Origin: Thalassospira sp. MCCC 1A03138
GTDB lineage: Bacteria > Pseudomonadota > Alphaproteobacteria > Rhodospirillales > Thalassospiraceae
Direction of reading: 5' to 3'
Assembly (NCBI RefSeq): GCF_002115785.1
Contig: NZ_JFJY01000001.1
Coordinates: 620,001-684,000 of the forward strand
Length of the DNA stretch: 64,000 bases
Part shown: one piece after another, positions 30,866 through 39,521 of the stretch
Layout of the letters: the number at the start of each line of letters is the position of its first letter
Numbering within the stretch: the first letter of the stretch is position 1
Position numbers and translations under genes: made by a program
The notes under the pieces: generated by a model
The model's input: the letters and a program-made list of their open reading frames with translations, nothing else
Database searches by the model: none
What the model was told of the DNA's origin: nothing

Positions 30866-31645
30866 ATGAAACGACTTGAAAACCGGATTTGCATCATAAC
30901 CGGTGCGGCGCGCGGCATTGGTGCTGCGATTTCAAAAGCCTTTATCAAAGAAGGTGCTGACGTCATAGCAACTGACCGAGACGAAGGCGCGCTTCTGGCA
31001 TTTGCCAAGGAGACAGGTTGTAAAACCATGCGCCTTGATGTCGGCAACGAGGATGACTGGCAAAAACTTGCCGATGCCTATCCGGCCATTGATGTCATGG
31101 TCAACAATGCCGGCATTACTGGTTTTGAAGGCGGCATCGTCGCACATGATCCGGAAAATGCATCACTTGCCGACTGGCGCGCAGTCCATCAGGTTAATCT
31201 TGACGGTACATTTATGGGGTGTCGCTACGCCATCAGGGCCATGCGCCAGCGTAAATCGGGCTCGATCATTAATATTTCATCGCGCTCGGGAATGGTTGGC
31301 ATTCCGGCTGCGGCGGCCTATGCCTCGTCCAAGGCGGCCATTCGCAATCACAGCAAAACTGTCGCGCTATATTGCGCCCAACAGGGTTACAATATTCGCT
31401 GCAATTCAATCCATCCCGCCGCCATTCTGACACCGATGTGGGAACCGATGCTTGGCAACGGTCCGGATCGCGACGCCCGCATGGCAGCCCTTGTCGCTGA
31501 TACACCGGCCAAACGTTTCGGCACCCCGGACGAAGTCGCGGCACTTGCCGTTTTGCTGGCATCGGATGAAGCCGCTTACATGACGGGAACGGAACTGACA
31601 ATTGATGGTGGATTGCTGGCCGGTTCGGCGGCAACGCCGGGATAA
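30866..31645 (+). CDS. Short-chain dehydrogenase/reductase (SDR)
   Basis: A 259-residue classical SDR oxidoreductase. [10 protein letters not shown] (about 12-21) is the cofactor loop; an acidic residue after the second strand (ATDRDEG) favours NAD over NADP; NNAG is at about 84-87; catalytic Ser in INISSRSG, and YASSK provides Tyr and Lys. The C-terminal segment ends DGGLLAGS. It resembles the glucose/cyclopentanol/3-beta-hydroxysteroid dehydrogenase subgroup, but the substrate cannot be read from sequence. I start at ATG 30866; a longer in-frame extension begins inside the htpG terminator and is rejected. Confidence 0.88.
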   Translation: MKRLENRICIITGAARGIGAAISKAFIKEGADVIATDRDEGALLAFAKETGCKTMRLDVGNEDDWQKLADAYPAIDVMVNNAGITGFEGGIVAHDPENASLADWRAVHQVNLDGTFMGCRYAIRAMRQRKSGSIINISSRSGMVGIPAAAAYASSKAAIRNHSKTVALYCAQQGYNIRCNSIHPAAILTPMWEPMLGNGPDRDARMAALVADTPAKRFGTPDEVAALAVLLASDEAAYMTGTELTIDGGLLAGSAATPG

Positions 31646-31773
31646 TGTAAACGTGCATGAAATGATGCATCGTCCGACATTTTAAGCCCGTCACTTTACG
31701 ATTATGTCATGAAGTTTGCGCCATAGTGCGACACGAACATGTATGCGACCGATAGCCTCAGGATGCAAAACCG

Positions 31774-33099
31774 ATGATGAACTGGCAAAAATTGCTGTCG
31801 CCTGAACGTCTGGGCACACGACATTCAAGCGTCGGTGCGTTCGGTCGATCCGATTTTCACAAGGATTATGACCGGATCATTTTTTCGTCGGCTTTCCGGC
31901 GTCTGCAACGCAAGACGCAGGTTCATCCGCTGCCTGAAAACGACAATGTCCATACCCGCCTGACCCATAGCCTTGAAGTATCCTGTGTTGCACGGTCCAT
32001 GGGACTTATGGTCGGCCATCAGCTGGCCGAAAAAGGCCACCTGCCCGACGGAATTGAACCCGATCATATGGCCGCCATTGTTCAGGCCGCCGCCCTTGCC
32101 CACGATATCGGCAACCCGCCATTCGGCCATGCCGGGGAATATGCCGTTCGTCAGTGGTTTCTGGATGCCGATCCCAAATATCTTGCGCCGTTGTCAGAGG
32201 CAGAACGCGCCGATCTGACCACCTTTGAAGGCAATGCGCAGGGGTTCAGGTTGCTGACCCATAAACGAAGCGGTCTTTATGACGGCGGCATGCGCCTGAC
32301 CTATGCGACGCTGGCAAGTTTCGTAAAATATCCATGGTCGGCGATTGGCAGTCCCTATCCTGAAAAAATGAAATTCGGTGCATTTCAGCGCGAGATGGAC
32401 CTTCTGACCGAGGTCGCCGATGCCACCGGCCTGATCCGCACCGGTGCGCAATCGTTTTGCCGCCATCCGCTGGTTTATCTGGTCGAGGCGGCCGATGATG
32501 TCTGTTATGCCCTGATTGATATCGAAGATGGTGTGGAGCTGGAACTGGTCGATTTCAGCGTCTTTGAAAATCTGCTATTGCCCTGCATCCTGGGCGACAT
32601 TCCTAGCGAATATCACCGCGAAACCAACATCCGGCGCAAGATGACCTTCCTGCGCGGCAAGATCATCACCGGGCTTCTTGATGCGCTGACCGATGCCTTT
32701 GTCTTGCGCGAGGAGCAGTTGCTGAACGGGGCAGTCGATGGTGATCTTCTGTCCTGTGCCGATGGCCCGTTCAACGAAATGATCGCGACCGCCAAACAGT
32801 TTTCCGAAAAGCAGATCATTCTGAACCGGCGCAAAGTCCAGATCGAGGTCGGCGCATTTGCCTGCCTTGAAACGCTGCTTGATACCTTCTGCAAAACAGC
32901 CCTTGAAATCCATCAGGCCAAGGATGACGCAGAGCTTTCCTATCGGACCGGGCGGGTTCGCGAACTGATCGGCAATGATTCGATGCCGGTCGGCGCACCG
33001 CTTTACAACCTGTATCTGACGATCCTTGATTACATATCGGGCATGACCGATGACTTTGCCGCCCGCCTTGCGCGCGATATCGGCGGCGGACAGCATTGA
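31774..33099 (+). CDS. dgt: Deoxyguanosinetriphosphate triphosphohydrolase-like HD protein
   Basis: dNTP triphosphohydrolase of the Dgt family, which cleaves dGTP to deoxyguanosine and triphosphate and helps control nucleotide pools. In 441 residues: RDFHKDYDRIIFS-type N-terminus, FRRLQRKTQVHP, HTRLTHSLEVS (first metal His), AALAHDIGNPPFGHAGE (HD metal pair, about 106-122) and later NAQGFRLLTH. These match the short Dgt-like family common in alphaproteobacteria. It begins with two adjacent ATG codons and is followed after 46 bp by a small membrane protein on the same strand. Confidence 0.93.
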   Translation: MMNWQKLLSPERLGTRHSSVGAFGRSDFHKDYDRIIFSSAFRRLQRKTQVHPLPENDNVHTRLTHSLEVSCVARSMGLMVGHQLAEKGHLPDGIEPDHMAAIVQAAALAHDIGNPPFGHAGEYAVRQWFLDADPKYLAPLSEAERADLTTFEGNAQGFRLLTHKRSGLYDGGMRLTYATLASFVKYPWSAIGSPYPEKMKFGAFQREMDLLTEVADATGLIRTGAQSFCRHPLVYLVEAADDVCYALIDIEDGVELELVDFSVFENLLLPCILGDIPSEYHRETNIRRKMTFLRGKIITGLLDALTDAFVLREEQLLNGAVDGDLLSCADGPFNEMIATAKQFSEKQIILNRRKVQIEVGAFACLETLLDTFCKTALEIHQAKDDAELSYRTGRVRELIGNDSMPVGAPLYNLYLTILDYISGMTDDFAARLARDIGGGQH

Positions 33100-33145
33100 T
33101 GCGCGGCAATCGTAACGGCCGGACGCAAGCATAGGGAACGGGACG

Positions 33146-33376
33146 ATGTGGTTATTTGCCCCGTTCATCGGTCGCTATCGCAGGCGTCTGGCTTTTATGG
33201 CGGGCGCAGGATTGGCGGCCGTCGTTTACGGGTTGGTTGAACAAAGCACGCGGCCCGAAATACAGGCATGGTACTGGCCCGGGATTGCCGGTTTCGTTAC
33301 GTTTGCCATCACACGTTTTACCGTTTCACGGCTGATATCGCGGTTTATCGGCGGGGTTCGTCGCCACATGTATTAA
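33146..33376 (+). CDS. Small membrane protein, unknown function
   Basis: A 76-residue basic protein with two likely membrane helices: LAFMAGAGLAAVVYGLV (about 16-32) and WPGIAGFVTFAITRFTV (about 44-60), ending RRHMY. AGGGAACGGGACG precedes ATG 33146, giving a plausible ribosome site. It lies 46 bp after dgt and is closed by a strong terminator, so it is probably cotranscribed with dgt. I do not recognise a family. Confidence 0.65.
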   Translation: MWLFAPFIGRYRRRLAFMAGAGLAAVVYGLVEQSTRPEIQAWYWPGIAGFVTFAITRFTVSRLISRFIGGVRRHMY

Positions 33377-33380
33377 CAAA

Positions 33381-33406
33381 AAAGGCAGGCCCGAAGGCCT
33401 GCCTTT
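33381..33406. terminator. Bidirectional terminator
   Basis: AAAGGCAGGCC-CGAA-GGCCTGCCTTT is a perfect 11-bp stem with tetraloop between convergent genes, with A/T runs on both sides. Confidence 0.92.
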
Positions 33407-33463
33407 CATATGCTATGCGGTTCAACCGCCAATCATCAATACCATCGAATGGGCTATGGGGAA

Positions 33464-33661
33464 TTAACCCTGCCCACCGCCCATGGCCTGACTGATTTTT
33501 TTGTCGGTGTTGTACTGGCTCAACGCATAGACTGCCCAGATTGCAGCCGGAATCCACCCCAGAAGGGTAATCTGCAAGATCAGGCAGATGATACCTGCAA
33601 TGGGCCGCCCGATGGTAAAGAACAACAACCATGGCAGCAGAAGCGCGATGAGTAACCGCAT
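33464..33661 (-). CDS. YqaE/Pmp3 family small membrane protein
   Basis: A 65-residue protein with two hydrophobic helices separated by a short turn: LLIALLLPWLLFFTIGRP and AGIICLILQITLLGWIPAAI, followed by WAVYALSQY. This matches the PMP3/YqaE (UPF0057) family of small stress-related membrane proteins thought to affect membrane potential or ion balance. AGAGGA lies before ATG. It stands 26 bp after the OmpA-family lipoprotein gene on the same strand. Confidence 0.9.
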   Translation of the reverse strand: MRLLIALLLPWLLFFTIGRPIAGIICLILQITLLGWIPAAIWAVYALSQYNTDKKISQAMGGGQG

Positions 33662-33687
33662 ATATTCATCCTCTTTGTTATGTCGGC

Positions 33688-34539
33688 TTACATGCCGTCT
33701 TCAAATTTCACCGTAACAACCCTGTTGCCTTTTTCCGCGACACCATCGGCGGTCGGAACCGGTACGTTGGCCTCGCCGCTGATGCTGATGGCAAGCCTGC
33801 TGGGGCTGACGCCATGATCACGCAATGCCTTGACCACCGCATCAACGCGCGATTTGGCAAGGATGTCATTATACATCGGATCACCGGCCCGGTCAGCATA
33901 GGCTGTAAGACTGATCATTTTCGGGTCGTATCTTTCATATGCTTCGACAATCCCGTCAATAACCGGCATCGCCTTGTCACCAAGAACGGCACTGTCGAAC
34001 GCAAAGTAGATTTTCATCGGTTCAGGCATCATCATCGGCGCAGCCGCGGCCATCGGCTTTTGATCAAATTCCGCCTGAACAAGGGCAAGTGCCTGATAGA
34101 ACGAGGCACGGCAATTATCGATGTCTTCCTGCTGAATGTTTTCTTCAAGTTCCTGCATCCAGCAATCGAAAGCAGCCTGGGCCCGCGCGGCAGCCTCTGG
34201 TGCCTTGTCCCGTCCGCCCCCATCAAAGGCCGCCATCAAATCAGCCCGTGCAACACTGATTTCTGCCAGACCTTCCTGGGGCAGGTTGCGATCTGCCAAT
34301 GGTTGCGGACCGGTATCCTGTCCCATCGCCGCCGCTTTCGCGCGATTGGTGAAGTAACGCGCATCCGCCCAGTCCGCTTCGTCATATTCGGCTTGCGCAA
34401 GGTCGGAATACGCCTGATGAAGGGCTGCATCAAATGCCGACCCCGTATCGGTCATCCCGCGAACGCCCGGAATATCCATGTTCGCACAGGCCGCAAGAAA
34501 GGCAGCTGCGGAAACAGCAAAAAGCAGTTTAGCTCTCAT
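33688..34539 (-). CDS. OmpA-family lipoprotein
   Basis: A 283-residue predicted outer-membrane lipoprotein. A lipoprotein signal with the LAAC box gives lipidated Cys18. Residues ~35-165 form a helical domain resembling DUF4398-like lipoproteins. The C-terminal OmpA peptidoglycan-binding domain starts at IYFAFDSAVL (about 182) with LTAYADRAGDPMYND and the SRVDAVVKAL helix. It probably anchors the outer membrane to peptidoglycan. Its 5' region is a long non-coding stretch, so it is probably first in its transcript, followed by the YqaE gene. Confidence 0.88.
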   Translation of the reverse strand: MRAKLLFAVSAAAFLAACANMDIPGVRGMTDTGSAFDAALHQAYSDLAQAEYDEADWADARYFTNRAKAAAMGQDTGPQPLADRNLPQEGLAEISVARADLMAAFDGGGRDKAPEAAARAQAAFDCWMQELEENIQQEDIDNCRASFYQALALVQAEFDQKPMAAAAPMMMPEPMKIYFAFDSAVLGDKAMPVIDGIVEAYERYDPKMISLTAYADRAGDPMYNDILAKSRVDAVVKALRDHGVSPSRLAISISGEANVPVPTADGVAEKGNRVVTVKFEDGM

Positions 34540-34915
34540 CGGTCTTCACTCCTTGTCTGGATGACGACAATAATGATCCCAATCCCAATATTTTATTTTC
34601 AGAGCGCATAACCAACCGGTTGATCCGGCTTGATGGCAAACGCCCCGCAACCAATGCAATGCATCGATCTTTGTTTGGCGGTGTAAATCGTGTCGATGAC
34701 CAGATCGGAAGAGTGACCAGACCCCGAAAATAATCTTTCCGGTTCATATTGCCGAACAAGATTCCCCAAGACGACACCGTCCATTGGTGAAATGTTTCCA
34801 TACCCCAAAATATATGGAAACCAAATTCATGAAAAAAAGCAGGGAGATAGAGAAAACCTCATATCAGTAATATACGGATTGTCCTTGTGCGGTGTGGCAG
34901 TACCGTCAATTCGCC
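34540..34915. other. Non-coding stretch upstream of the OmpA-family gene
   Basis: About 375 bp with no convincing gene. A 90-codon minus-strand frame (34529-34801) overlaps the lipoprotein start and lacks a recognisable protein. The stretch probably holds the promoter and leader of the lipoprotein gene; I see no specific operator. Confidence 0.5.
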
Positions 34916-34956
34916 GTTAAAAAGAAAAACGGAAGGAGCAGTAACCGCCCCTTCCG
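34916..34956 (-). terminator. Rho-independent terminator of the AsmA-like gene
   Basis: On the minus strand CGGAAGG pairs with CCTTCCG (inner GC pairing too), followed by TTTTTCTTTTT. Confidence 0.85.
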
Positions 34957-35016
34957 CCAAGACATTGATTATAAGGATATTATTGAAATATCCCGTAATT
35001 CCGGTTCCGAGTCCCG

Positions 35017-35847
35017 TTATTCGGACGAACCGCCAAACAGTCCCTTGACCGCATCACCGACGGCACCCGCACCGTCCTTGACCACGCCGCCGGTTCCGGT
35101 TGCTGCACCGCCAATCAATCCGGTGACACCTTTGCCAAGGTCACCGACCCCCTGCAAAAGTCCATCGACATTCAGACTGGAAACCGATTTGAACACCGCG
35201 GTGTTAAGGGCGGTGATGATTTCCTCGGCGACTTGCGCCGGGGTCGCACCACCTTCTTGCTTGCCAATGTCCTTCAGGTGGATTTCAGGAAGTCCCGAAG
35301 ACAGTTTTTTACCCTGCAGCATCGCGGCCGACACACTGACATTGCCGTTGCGGATATAGACATTATCAATCACGACCTTGGTGCCCGAACCGTCATCGGC
35401 GGCGGTATCTGCCTTGTCGCCACCTGCACCGGTCGGGCCGGAGACACGCTGGACAAAGCTTTCAACATTGCGCTGAATGGTCGCGATGTTTGACGACCCC
35501 TGCCCCAATTCGTAGGTCACACTGGGCGCATCCACGATCACCTCGATCACGCGGATGGTATCGCTGGTAAGCGTCGAACCATCCAGTCGAACCGAAATAT
35601 TGCCCAGCGAAAAGGCATGGTCGGTTTCAAAACCATCCGGGTTCCCGACAACCAGCCCGCCAATGGAGGCCGTGTTCTGGGTGGTTTCAATCTTGACATT
35701 ATCCACCGTCACATCGGCCAGCGTCACACGGGTTCCAGCCTCTTCGATGGTTGCTTTGACGATATTGTCAAGATTGACATAGACATACACCAGTCCGGCA
35801 ACGACCAGCAAAATGGTGGCTGCCAACGCGATGAGGATCTTTTTCAT
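35017..35847 (-). CDS. AsmA-like single-pass periplasmic protein
   Basis: A 276-residue protein starting at ATG 35847 (MKKILIALAATILL). An N-terminal membrane anchor (about 4-24) is followed by a beta-rich periplasmic domain with VTLADVTVDNVKIET, GGLVVGNPDGF and a VIDNVYIRNGNVSV strand typical of AsmA/DUF748-like proteins. These belong to the wider group of bridge-like lipid transfer and envelope maintenance proteins. The last ~50 residues are Gly/Ala-rich, possibly a flexible tail. Longer in-frame starts exist but the membrane anchor marks the real N-terminus. No operon partner is evident. Confidence 0.65.
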   Translation of the reverse strand: MKKILIALAATILLVVAGLVYVYVNLDNIVKATIEEAGTRVTLADVTVDNVKIETTQNTASIGGLVVGNPDGFETDHAFSLGNISVRLDGSTLTSDTIRVIEVIVDAPSVTYELGQGSSNIATIQRNVESFVQRVSGPTGAGGDKADTAADDGSGTKVVIDNVYIRNGNVSVSAAMLQGKKLSSGLPEIHLKDIGKQEGGATPAQVAEEIITALNTAVFKSVSSLNVDGLLQGVGDLGKGVTGLIGGAATGTGGVVKDGAGAVGDAVKGLFGGSSE

Positions 35848-35971
35848 TGCCCGTATCCTGTTTTTTGTTTCATCGGGATAAAACTGCTTAAAGAATTGGG
35901 GACGTTCGTTTCCTGTTTCAATCAGAAGCTTCGCCCCGGTACGCCACCTGATCAAGTCATTTTAGATGAAA

Positions 35972-36005
35972 AAACAGCGGGCTGGATAAATCCGGCCCGC
36001 TGTTT
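35972..36005 (-). terminator. Rho-independent terminator of xthA
   Basis: AAACAGCGGGC pairs perfectly with GCCCGCTGTTT, with inner GGAT/ATCC pairing. The minus-strand 3' side continues into a T6 run. Confidence 0.9.
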
Positions 36006-36024
36006 GATGCTGAAAAAACGGTAT

Positions 36025-36822
36025 TCAGATATTGAACTCGACAACCACCGGTGCATGATCGGATGGTTTTTCCCAATCACGGGCAAGGTCATAGACCGAT
36101 GCGGTGCGCACCGTTCCGGCCATATTCGGCGTCATCCAGACATGATCCAGACGACGTCCCTTATTGCTGGCCCGCCAGTCGCGTGAACGATAGCTCCACC
36201 AGCTGAACAGTTTTTCCGGCTCTTCGACGATTTCACGTACCGAGTCCACGAAATCACCAGATTTGCGGAATGCTTCGAGCTTTTCGACTTCGATCGGTGT
36301 GTGGCTGACAACTTTCAAAAGCTGTTTGTGCGACCAGACGTCATTTTCCGACGGGGCAATATTGAAATCCCCGACCAGAATGGCCTTGCGATCCGGGTCG
36401 GCAACCCGGCGTTCCGCCCACCATGCGGTCATTTCATCAAGGAAGGAAAGCTTGTGGGCAAACTTTTCATTGATTGTCACGTCCGGTTCGTCGCCCCCGG
36501 CCGGGATGTAGAAATTGTGCAGCTCGACCCCGTTTTCAAACGTCACCATGCAATGGCGGCGATCTTCCTTGCCACAAAAATGCTTGATGTCGGTTTTGGC
36601 AAACGGCAACCGCGACAGGATCGCGACACCGTTATAGCTTTTCATGCCGTGGTTATGACGATGAATGTAACCGGCGGCTTCAAATGCCTCGTGGGGGAAA
36701 TGCTCGTCCGGGCATTTCAGTTCCTGAAGACACAACGCATCGGGTTGTTGTTCTTCTAAAAACTTTATGACCTGTTCGATGCGCAATCGAACGGAATTGA
36801 TATTCCAGCTGACGATTTTCAA
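36025..36822 (-). CDS. xthA: Exodeoxyribonuclease III (AP endonuclease)
   Basis: Base-excision repair enzyme that cuts at abasic sites and trims 3' ends of DNA. The 265-residue length fits. Motifs in order: MKIVSWNINSVRLR (N-terminal strand), QELKCPD with the metal-binding Glu (about 34), YIPAGG with the catalytic Tyr, LVGDFNIAP (Asp/Asn pair), GRRLDHVWMT and SDHAPVVVEF with the catalytic Asp-His. It is transcribed alone with its own terminator. The FAH-family gene upstream is on the same strand, 70 bp away. Confidence 0.96.
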   Translation of the reverse strand: MKIVSWNINSVRLRIEQVIKFLEEQQPDALCLQELKCPDEHFPHEAFEAAGYIHRHNHGMKSYNGVAILSRLPFAKTDIKHFCGKEDRRHCMVTFENGVELHNFYIPAGGDEPDVTINEKFAHKLSFLDEMTAWWAERRVADPDRKAILVGDFNIAPSENDVWSHKQLLKVVSHTPIEVEKLEAFRKSGDFVDSVREIVEEPEKLFSWWSYRSRDWRASNKGRRLDHVWMTPNMAGTVRTASVYDLARDWEKPSDHAPVVVEFNI

Positions 36823-36892
36823 AACGGACTCCGTTTCCTGATGGGGTGATTGGGCCCTGACCCTTTAATCCCTGTATCCGACTGGATTGGCT

Positions 36893-37579
36893 TTATTTCA
36901 ATGCAACCGACAGTTCGGCGACATCAGCAATGACCACATCCATGCGATCACCCCGAACAACCTGACCGACACCTTCGGGCGTTCCGGTAAACAGCAGATC
37001 ACCTGCCTTAAGCTCGATCAGGGTCGACAGATGTACCAGCGCGTCAACCATCGGCCAGATCATCTTGGCGGTCGTATCATCCTGCTTGACCGCGCCATTG
37101 ACCGACAGTTTAAGATTGGTTGCCTGCGGATTGCCTGCGCCTGCCTTGGGGCGAATTGCCGAAATCGCGGCACAATCGTCAAAGGATTTGGCCATATCCC
37201 ACGGCAGGCGACGGTCCTTAAGGCCGGCCTGCACATCACGGCGGGTCATATCAAGGCCCGCAGCATATCCGAAAATGGCGGCTTCAACCGCCGCACGATC
37301 AAGGTTCTTGCCCCCCGCACCAAGGACCACAACAAGCTCCCCCTCGTAATGGAGGTCTTCGGTTCCCGACGGATAGGCAAGATCACCGTTTCCAACCTTC
37401 AGGCAGTCGGTCGGCTTCATGAAAATGCAGGGCGGGGTATCGGCCGGGTCGGAGCCCATTTCGCGCACATGGTCGGCATAATTCTTGCCGATGCAGAAGA
37501 TGCGATTGACCGGGAAAAGCTGATCCGAATTCTGCACCGGAACGGTAACCGGCGTGGCAGCGGGAAAGACGAAACTCAT
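36893..37579 (-). CDS. Fumarylacetoacetate hydrolase family protein
   Basis: A 228-residue FAH-fold enzyme. CIGKNYADHVREMG (about 29-42) and the metal-binding region LHYEGELVVVLG (Glu pair, about 76-87) are clear, followed by GLDMTRRDVQ and LFTGTPEGVG. Close relatives include fumarylpyruvate and acylpyruvate hydrolases and oxaloacetate decarboxylases (FAHD1). The exact substrate cannot be read here. The ribosome site AGGGGGCC lies just before ATG. Neighbours do not form an obvious catabolic cluster. Confidence 0.88.
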   Translation of the reverse strand: MSFVFPAATPVTVPVQNSDQLFPVNRIFCIGKNYADHVREMGSDPADTPPCIFMKPTDCLKVGNGDLAYPSGTEDLHYEGELVVVLGAGGKNLDRAAVEAAIFGYAAGLDMTRRDVQAGLKDRRLPWDMAKSFDDCAAISAIRPKAGAGNPQATNLKLSVNGAVKQDDTTAKMIWPMVDALVHLSTLIELKAGDLLFTGTPEGVGQVVRGDRMDVVIADVAELSVALK

Positions 37580-37703
37580 GGTGGCCCCCTGAAGGAAATC
37601 CTGATGGAAATATTGTCCTTACTGATACCCAAGCCACCGGCAAATTGAAATGGTCGAGAAATAAAAACAGAACACATCCTGACATTTCGTGACAGGAGCC
37701 CGC

Positions 37704-37736
37704 CAAAAACAAAACGACCCGCCATCTGGCGGGTCG
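37704..37736 (-). terminator. Rho-independent terminator of the hydroxyacid dehydrogenase gene
   Basis: CGACCCGCC pairs with GGCGGGTCG across a 4-base loop, and TTTTGTTTTT follows on the minus strand. Confidence 0.92.
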
Positions 37737-37769
37737 CTGAATGCCGTTTTATACCGTCAAGAAAGCAGA

Positions 37770-38756
37770 TTAAAGCAATCCTTCAATCACACGATCCGGC
37801 GGTGTGTGACCATCGACAAAGGTCTTGATATTGATCAGCACCTTTTCGCCCATATCGACACGCCCTTCGATGGTCGCCGATCCCATATGCGGCAACAGAA
37901 CGGCGTTCTGCAATTCAAGCAGTTTCGGGTTCACTGCCGGTTCATGTTCGAACACATCAAGCCCGGCCCCGGCAATCTCACGATCGGCCAGCATCCGGGT
38001 CAATGCCGGTTCATCGACAATCTCGCCACGGGCCGTATTGACCAGAATGGCGTGCGGCTGCATCAGTTTAAGGCGACGGGCCGACAGCAGATGATAGGTT
38101 GCCGGTGTATGCGGACAGTTGACCGACACAACATCAACATGGGCCAGCATCTGATCCAGGCTTTCCCACCAGGTCGCATCCAGTTCTGCCTCGGTATCGG
38201 GATGAACACGGCGGCGGTTATGATAATGCACCGAAAGACCAAAACCCTTTGCCCGCCGGGCCAAGGCCCGGCCAATGCGCCCCATACCGACAATGCCAAG
38301 CCGCTTGCCCCATATGCGATGCCCCAGCATCGATGTCGGTGCCCAGCCCGTCCATTCGCCACTACGAATCATGCGTTCGCCTTCGGCAACACGGCGCGAT
38401 ACTGCAAGGATCAGCGCCATTGTCATGTCGGCCGTATCCTCAGTCAGGACGTCGGGGGTGTTGGTGACGGTGATACCGCGTGACCGTGCGGTTTGCAGAT
38501 CGACATGGTCAACACCCGTCCCGAAATTGGCAATCAGGCGCAAATTCGGCCCCGCATGGGCAAGAACGGCGGAATCGATTCTGTCCGTCACCGTCGGGAC
38601 AAGAACATCGGCCTGTTTGACCGCCTCGATCAATTCGGCCTTGGACATCGGGACATCGTCGATGTTCAGGCGCGCATCAAACAGTTCCATCATGCGGGTT
38701 TCAATCGCTTCCGGCAGTTTGCGGGTCACGATGACGAGGGGTTTTTTCTTGGTCAT
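37770..38756 (-). CDS. D-2-hydroxyacid dehydrogenase (glyoxylate/hydroxypyruvate reductase type)
   Basis: A 328-residue NAD(P)-dependent dehydrogenase. The Rossmann loop is LGIVGMGRIGRALA (about 152-165). HNRRR after the second strand has arginines suited to NADPH. Catalytic residues are Arg in NTARGE, Glu in EHEP and His in LLPHMGSAT. The overall pattern matches bacterial GyaR/GhrB-type enzymes reducing glyoxylate or hydroxypyruvate. It stands alone with a strong terminator. Confidence 0.9.
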   Translation of the reverse strand: MTKKKPLVIVTRKLPEAIETRMMELFDARLNIDDVPMSKAELIEAVKQADVLVPTVTDRIDSAVLAHAGPNLRLIANFGTGVDHVDLQTARSRGITVTNTPDVLTEDTADMTMALILAVSRRVAEGERMIRSGEWTGWAPTSMLGHRIWGKRLGIVGMGRIGRALARRAKGFGLSVHYHNRRRVHPDTEAELDATWWESLDQMLAHVDVVSVNCPHTPATYHLLSARRLKLMQPHAILVNTARGEIVDEPALTRMLADREIAGAGLDVFEHEPAVNPKLLELQNAVLLPHMGSATIEGRVDMGEKVLINIKTFVDGHTPPDRVIEGLL

Positions 38757-38970
38757 CTGCCGTTCCTATGCGGTCTTTTAACTCTTTTGCTGACAAGATG
38801 GGTTTCTTGCGCCAAATGCGCTCTTGCCGCAATGCAGTGATGCCACGCCACAGGGTATTAAAGCAAGAATTTTGACGTCATTTTTGTAATTTTATTTCTT
38901 AAAGAGCAAGGTTCGCCGGTTCCGAAGTTCTATTCCGGCAGCAGAAGAAAGAGCAGGGAAAACCGTCACA

Positions 38971-39483
38971 ATGCCGCGGATCATCCGTAAATTCCTTCAT
39001 ACTTTTATCGTCATGGCGATCCTTGGCAGCGTTGGCGCGCCGATTGTCGCCAGCGCGCAGGAATCAGGCCTGCCCATCCCGCGCTTTGTTGCATTGCGGT
39101 CAGACAAGGTTCACCTGCGTTCCGGTCCCGGCCTGCGATATCCAAAGGTCTGGATCTATCAGCGCCGCAACATGCCGATGGAAGTCATTTCGGAATTTGA
39201 TACCTGGCGCAAGGTTCGCGACTGGGAAGGCAGCGAAGGATGGGTGCATCAAAGTCTTTTGCTGGGATCACGTCATGTGATTGTCACTGCCGACACCATC
39301 ACGCTTTATTCCGCCGCCGATGAAAATGCCCGCAAGATTGCTTTGGTTTCCAACTCCGTCATTGGCAAAATCGAAACCTGCCCGCGTTCGGTTGACTGGT
39401 GTCAGTTGCAGTTTGGCGATTTCGAAGGATGGGCCCCGCGTCAGGGGTATTGGGGCATTTATGATGGGGAATATATCGAATAG
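38971..39483 (+). CDS. Secreted bacterial SH3-domain protein
   Basis: A 170-residue exported protein. A signal peptide (residues ~1-30, ending VASA-QE) is followed by an SH3-like domain with VHLRSGPGLRYPKVWIYQRR and EVISEFDTWRKVRDWEGSEGWVH, and a second degenerate SH3-like half ending GDFEGWAPRQGYWGIY. It matches the DUF1058/SH3_4 family found across alphaproteobacteria, probably a cell-wall-associated protein. It is monocistronic, divergent from the hydroxyacid dehydrogenase gene. Confidence 0.88.
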   Translation: MPRIIRKFLHTFIVMAILGSVGAPIVASAQESGLPIPRFVALRSDKVHLRSGPGLRYPKVWIYQRRNMPMEVISEFDTWRKVRDWEGSEGWVHQSLLLGSRHVIVTADTITLYSAADENARKIALVSNSVIGKIETCPRSVDWCQLQFGDFEGWAPRQGYWGIYDGEYIE

Positions 39484-39521
39484 AATCTGATCTACCCCAT
39501 CAGGATGAAGGCCAGACTTAC

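Noticed and set aside
34529-34801. A 90-codon minus-strand frame upstream of the OmpA-family gene.
   Set aside because: It overlaps the lipoprotein start, has no family resemblance and no convincing ribosome site.
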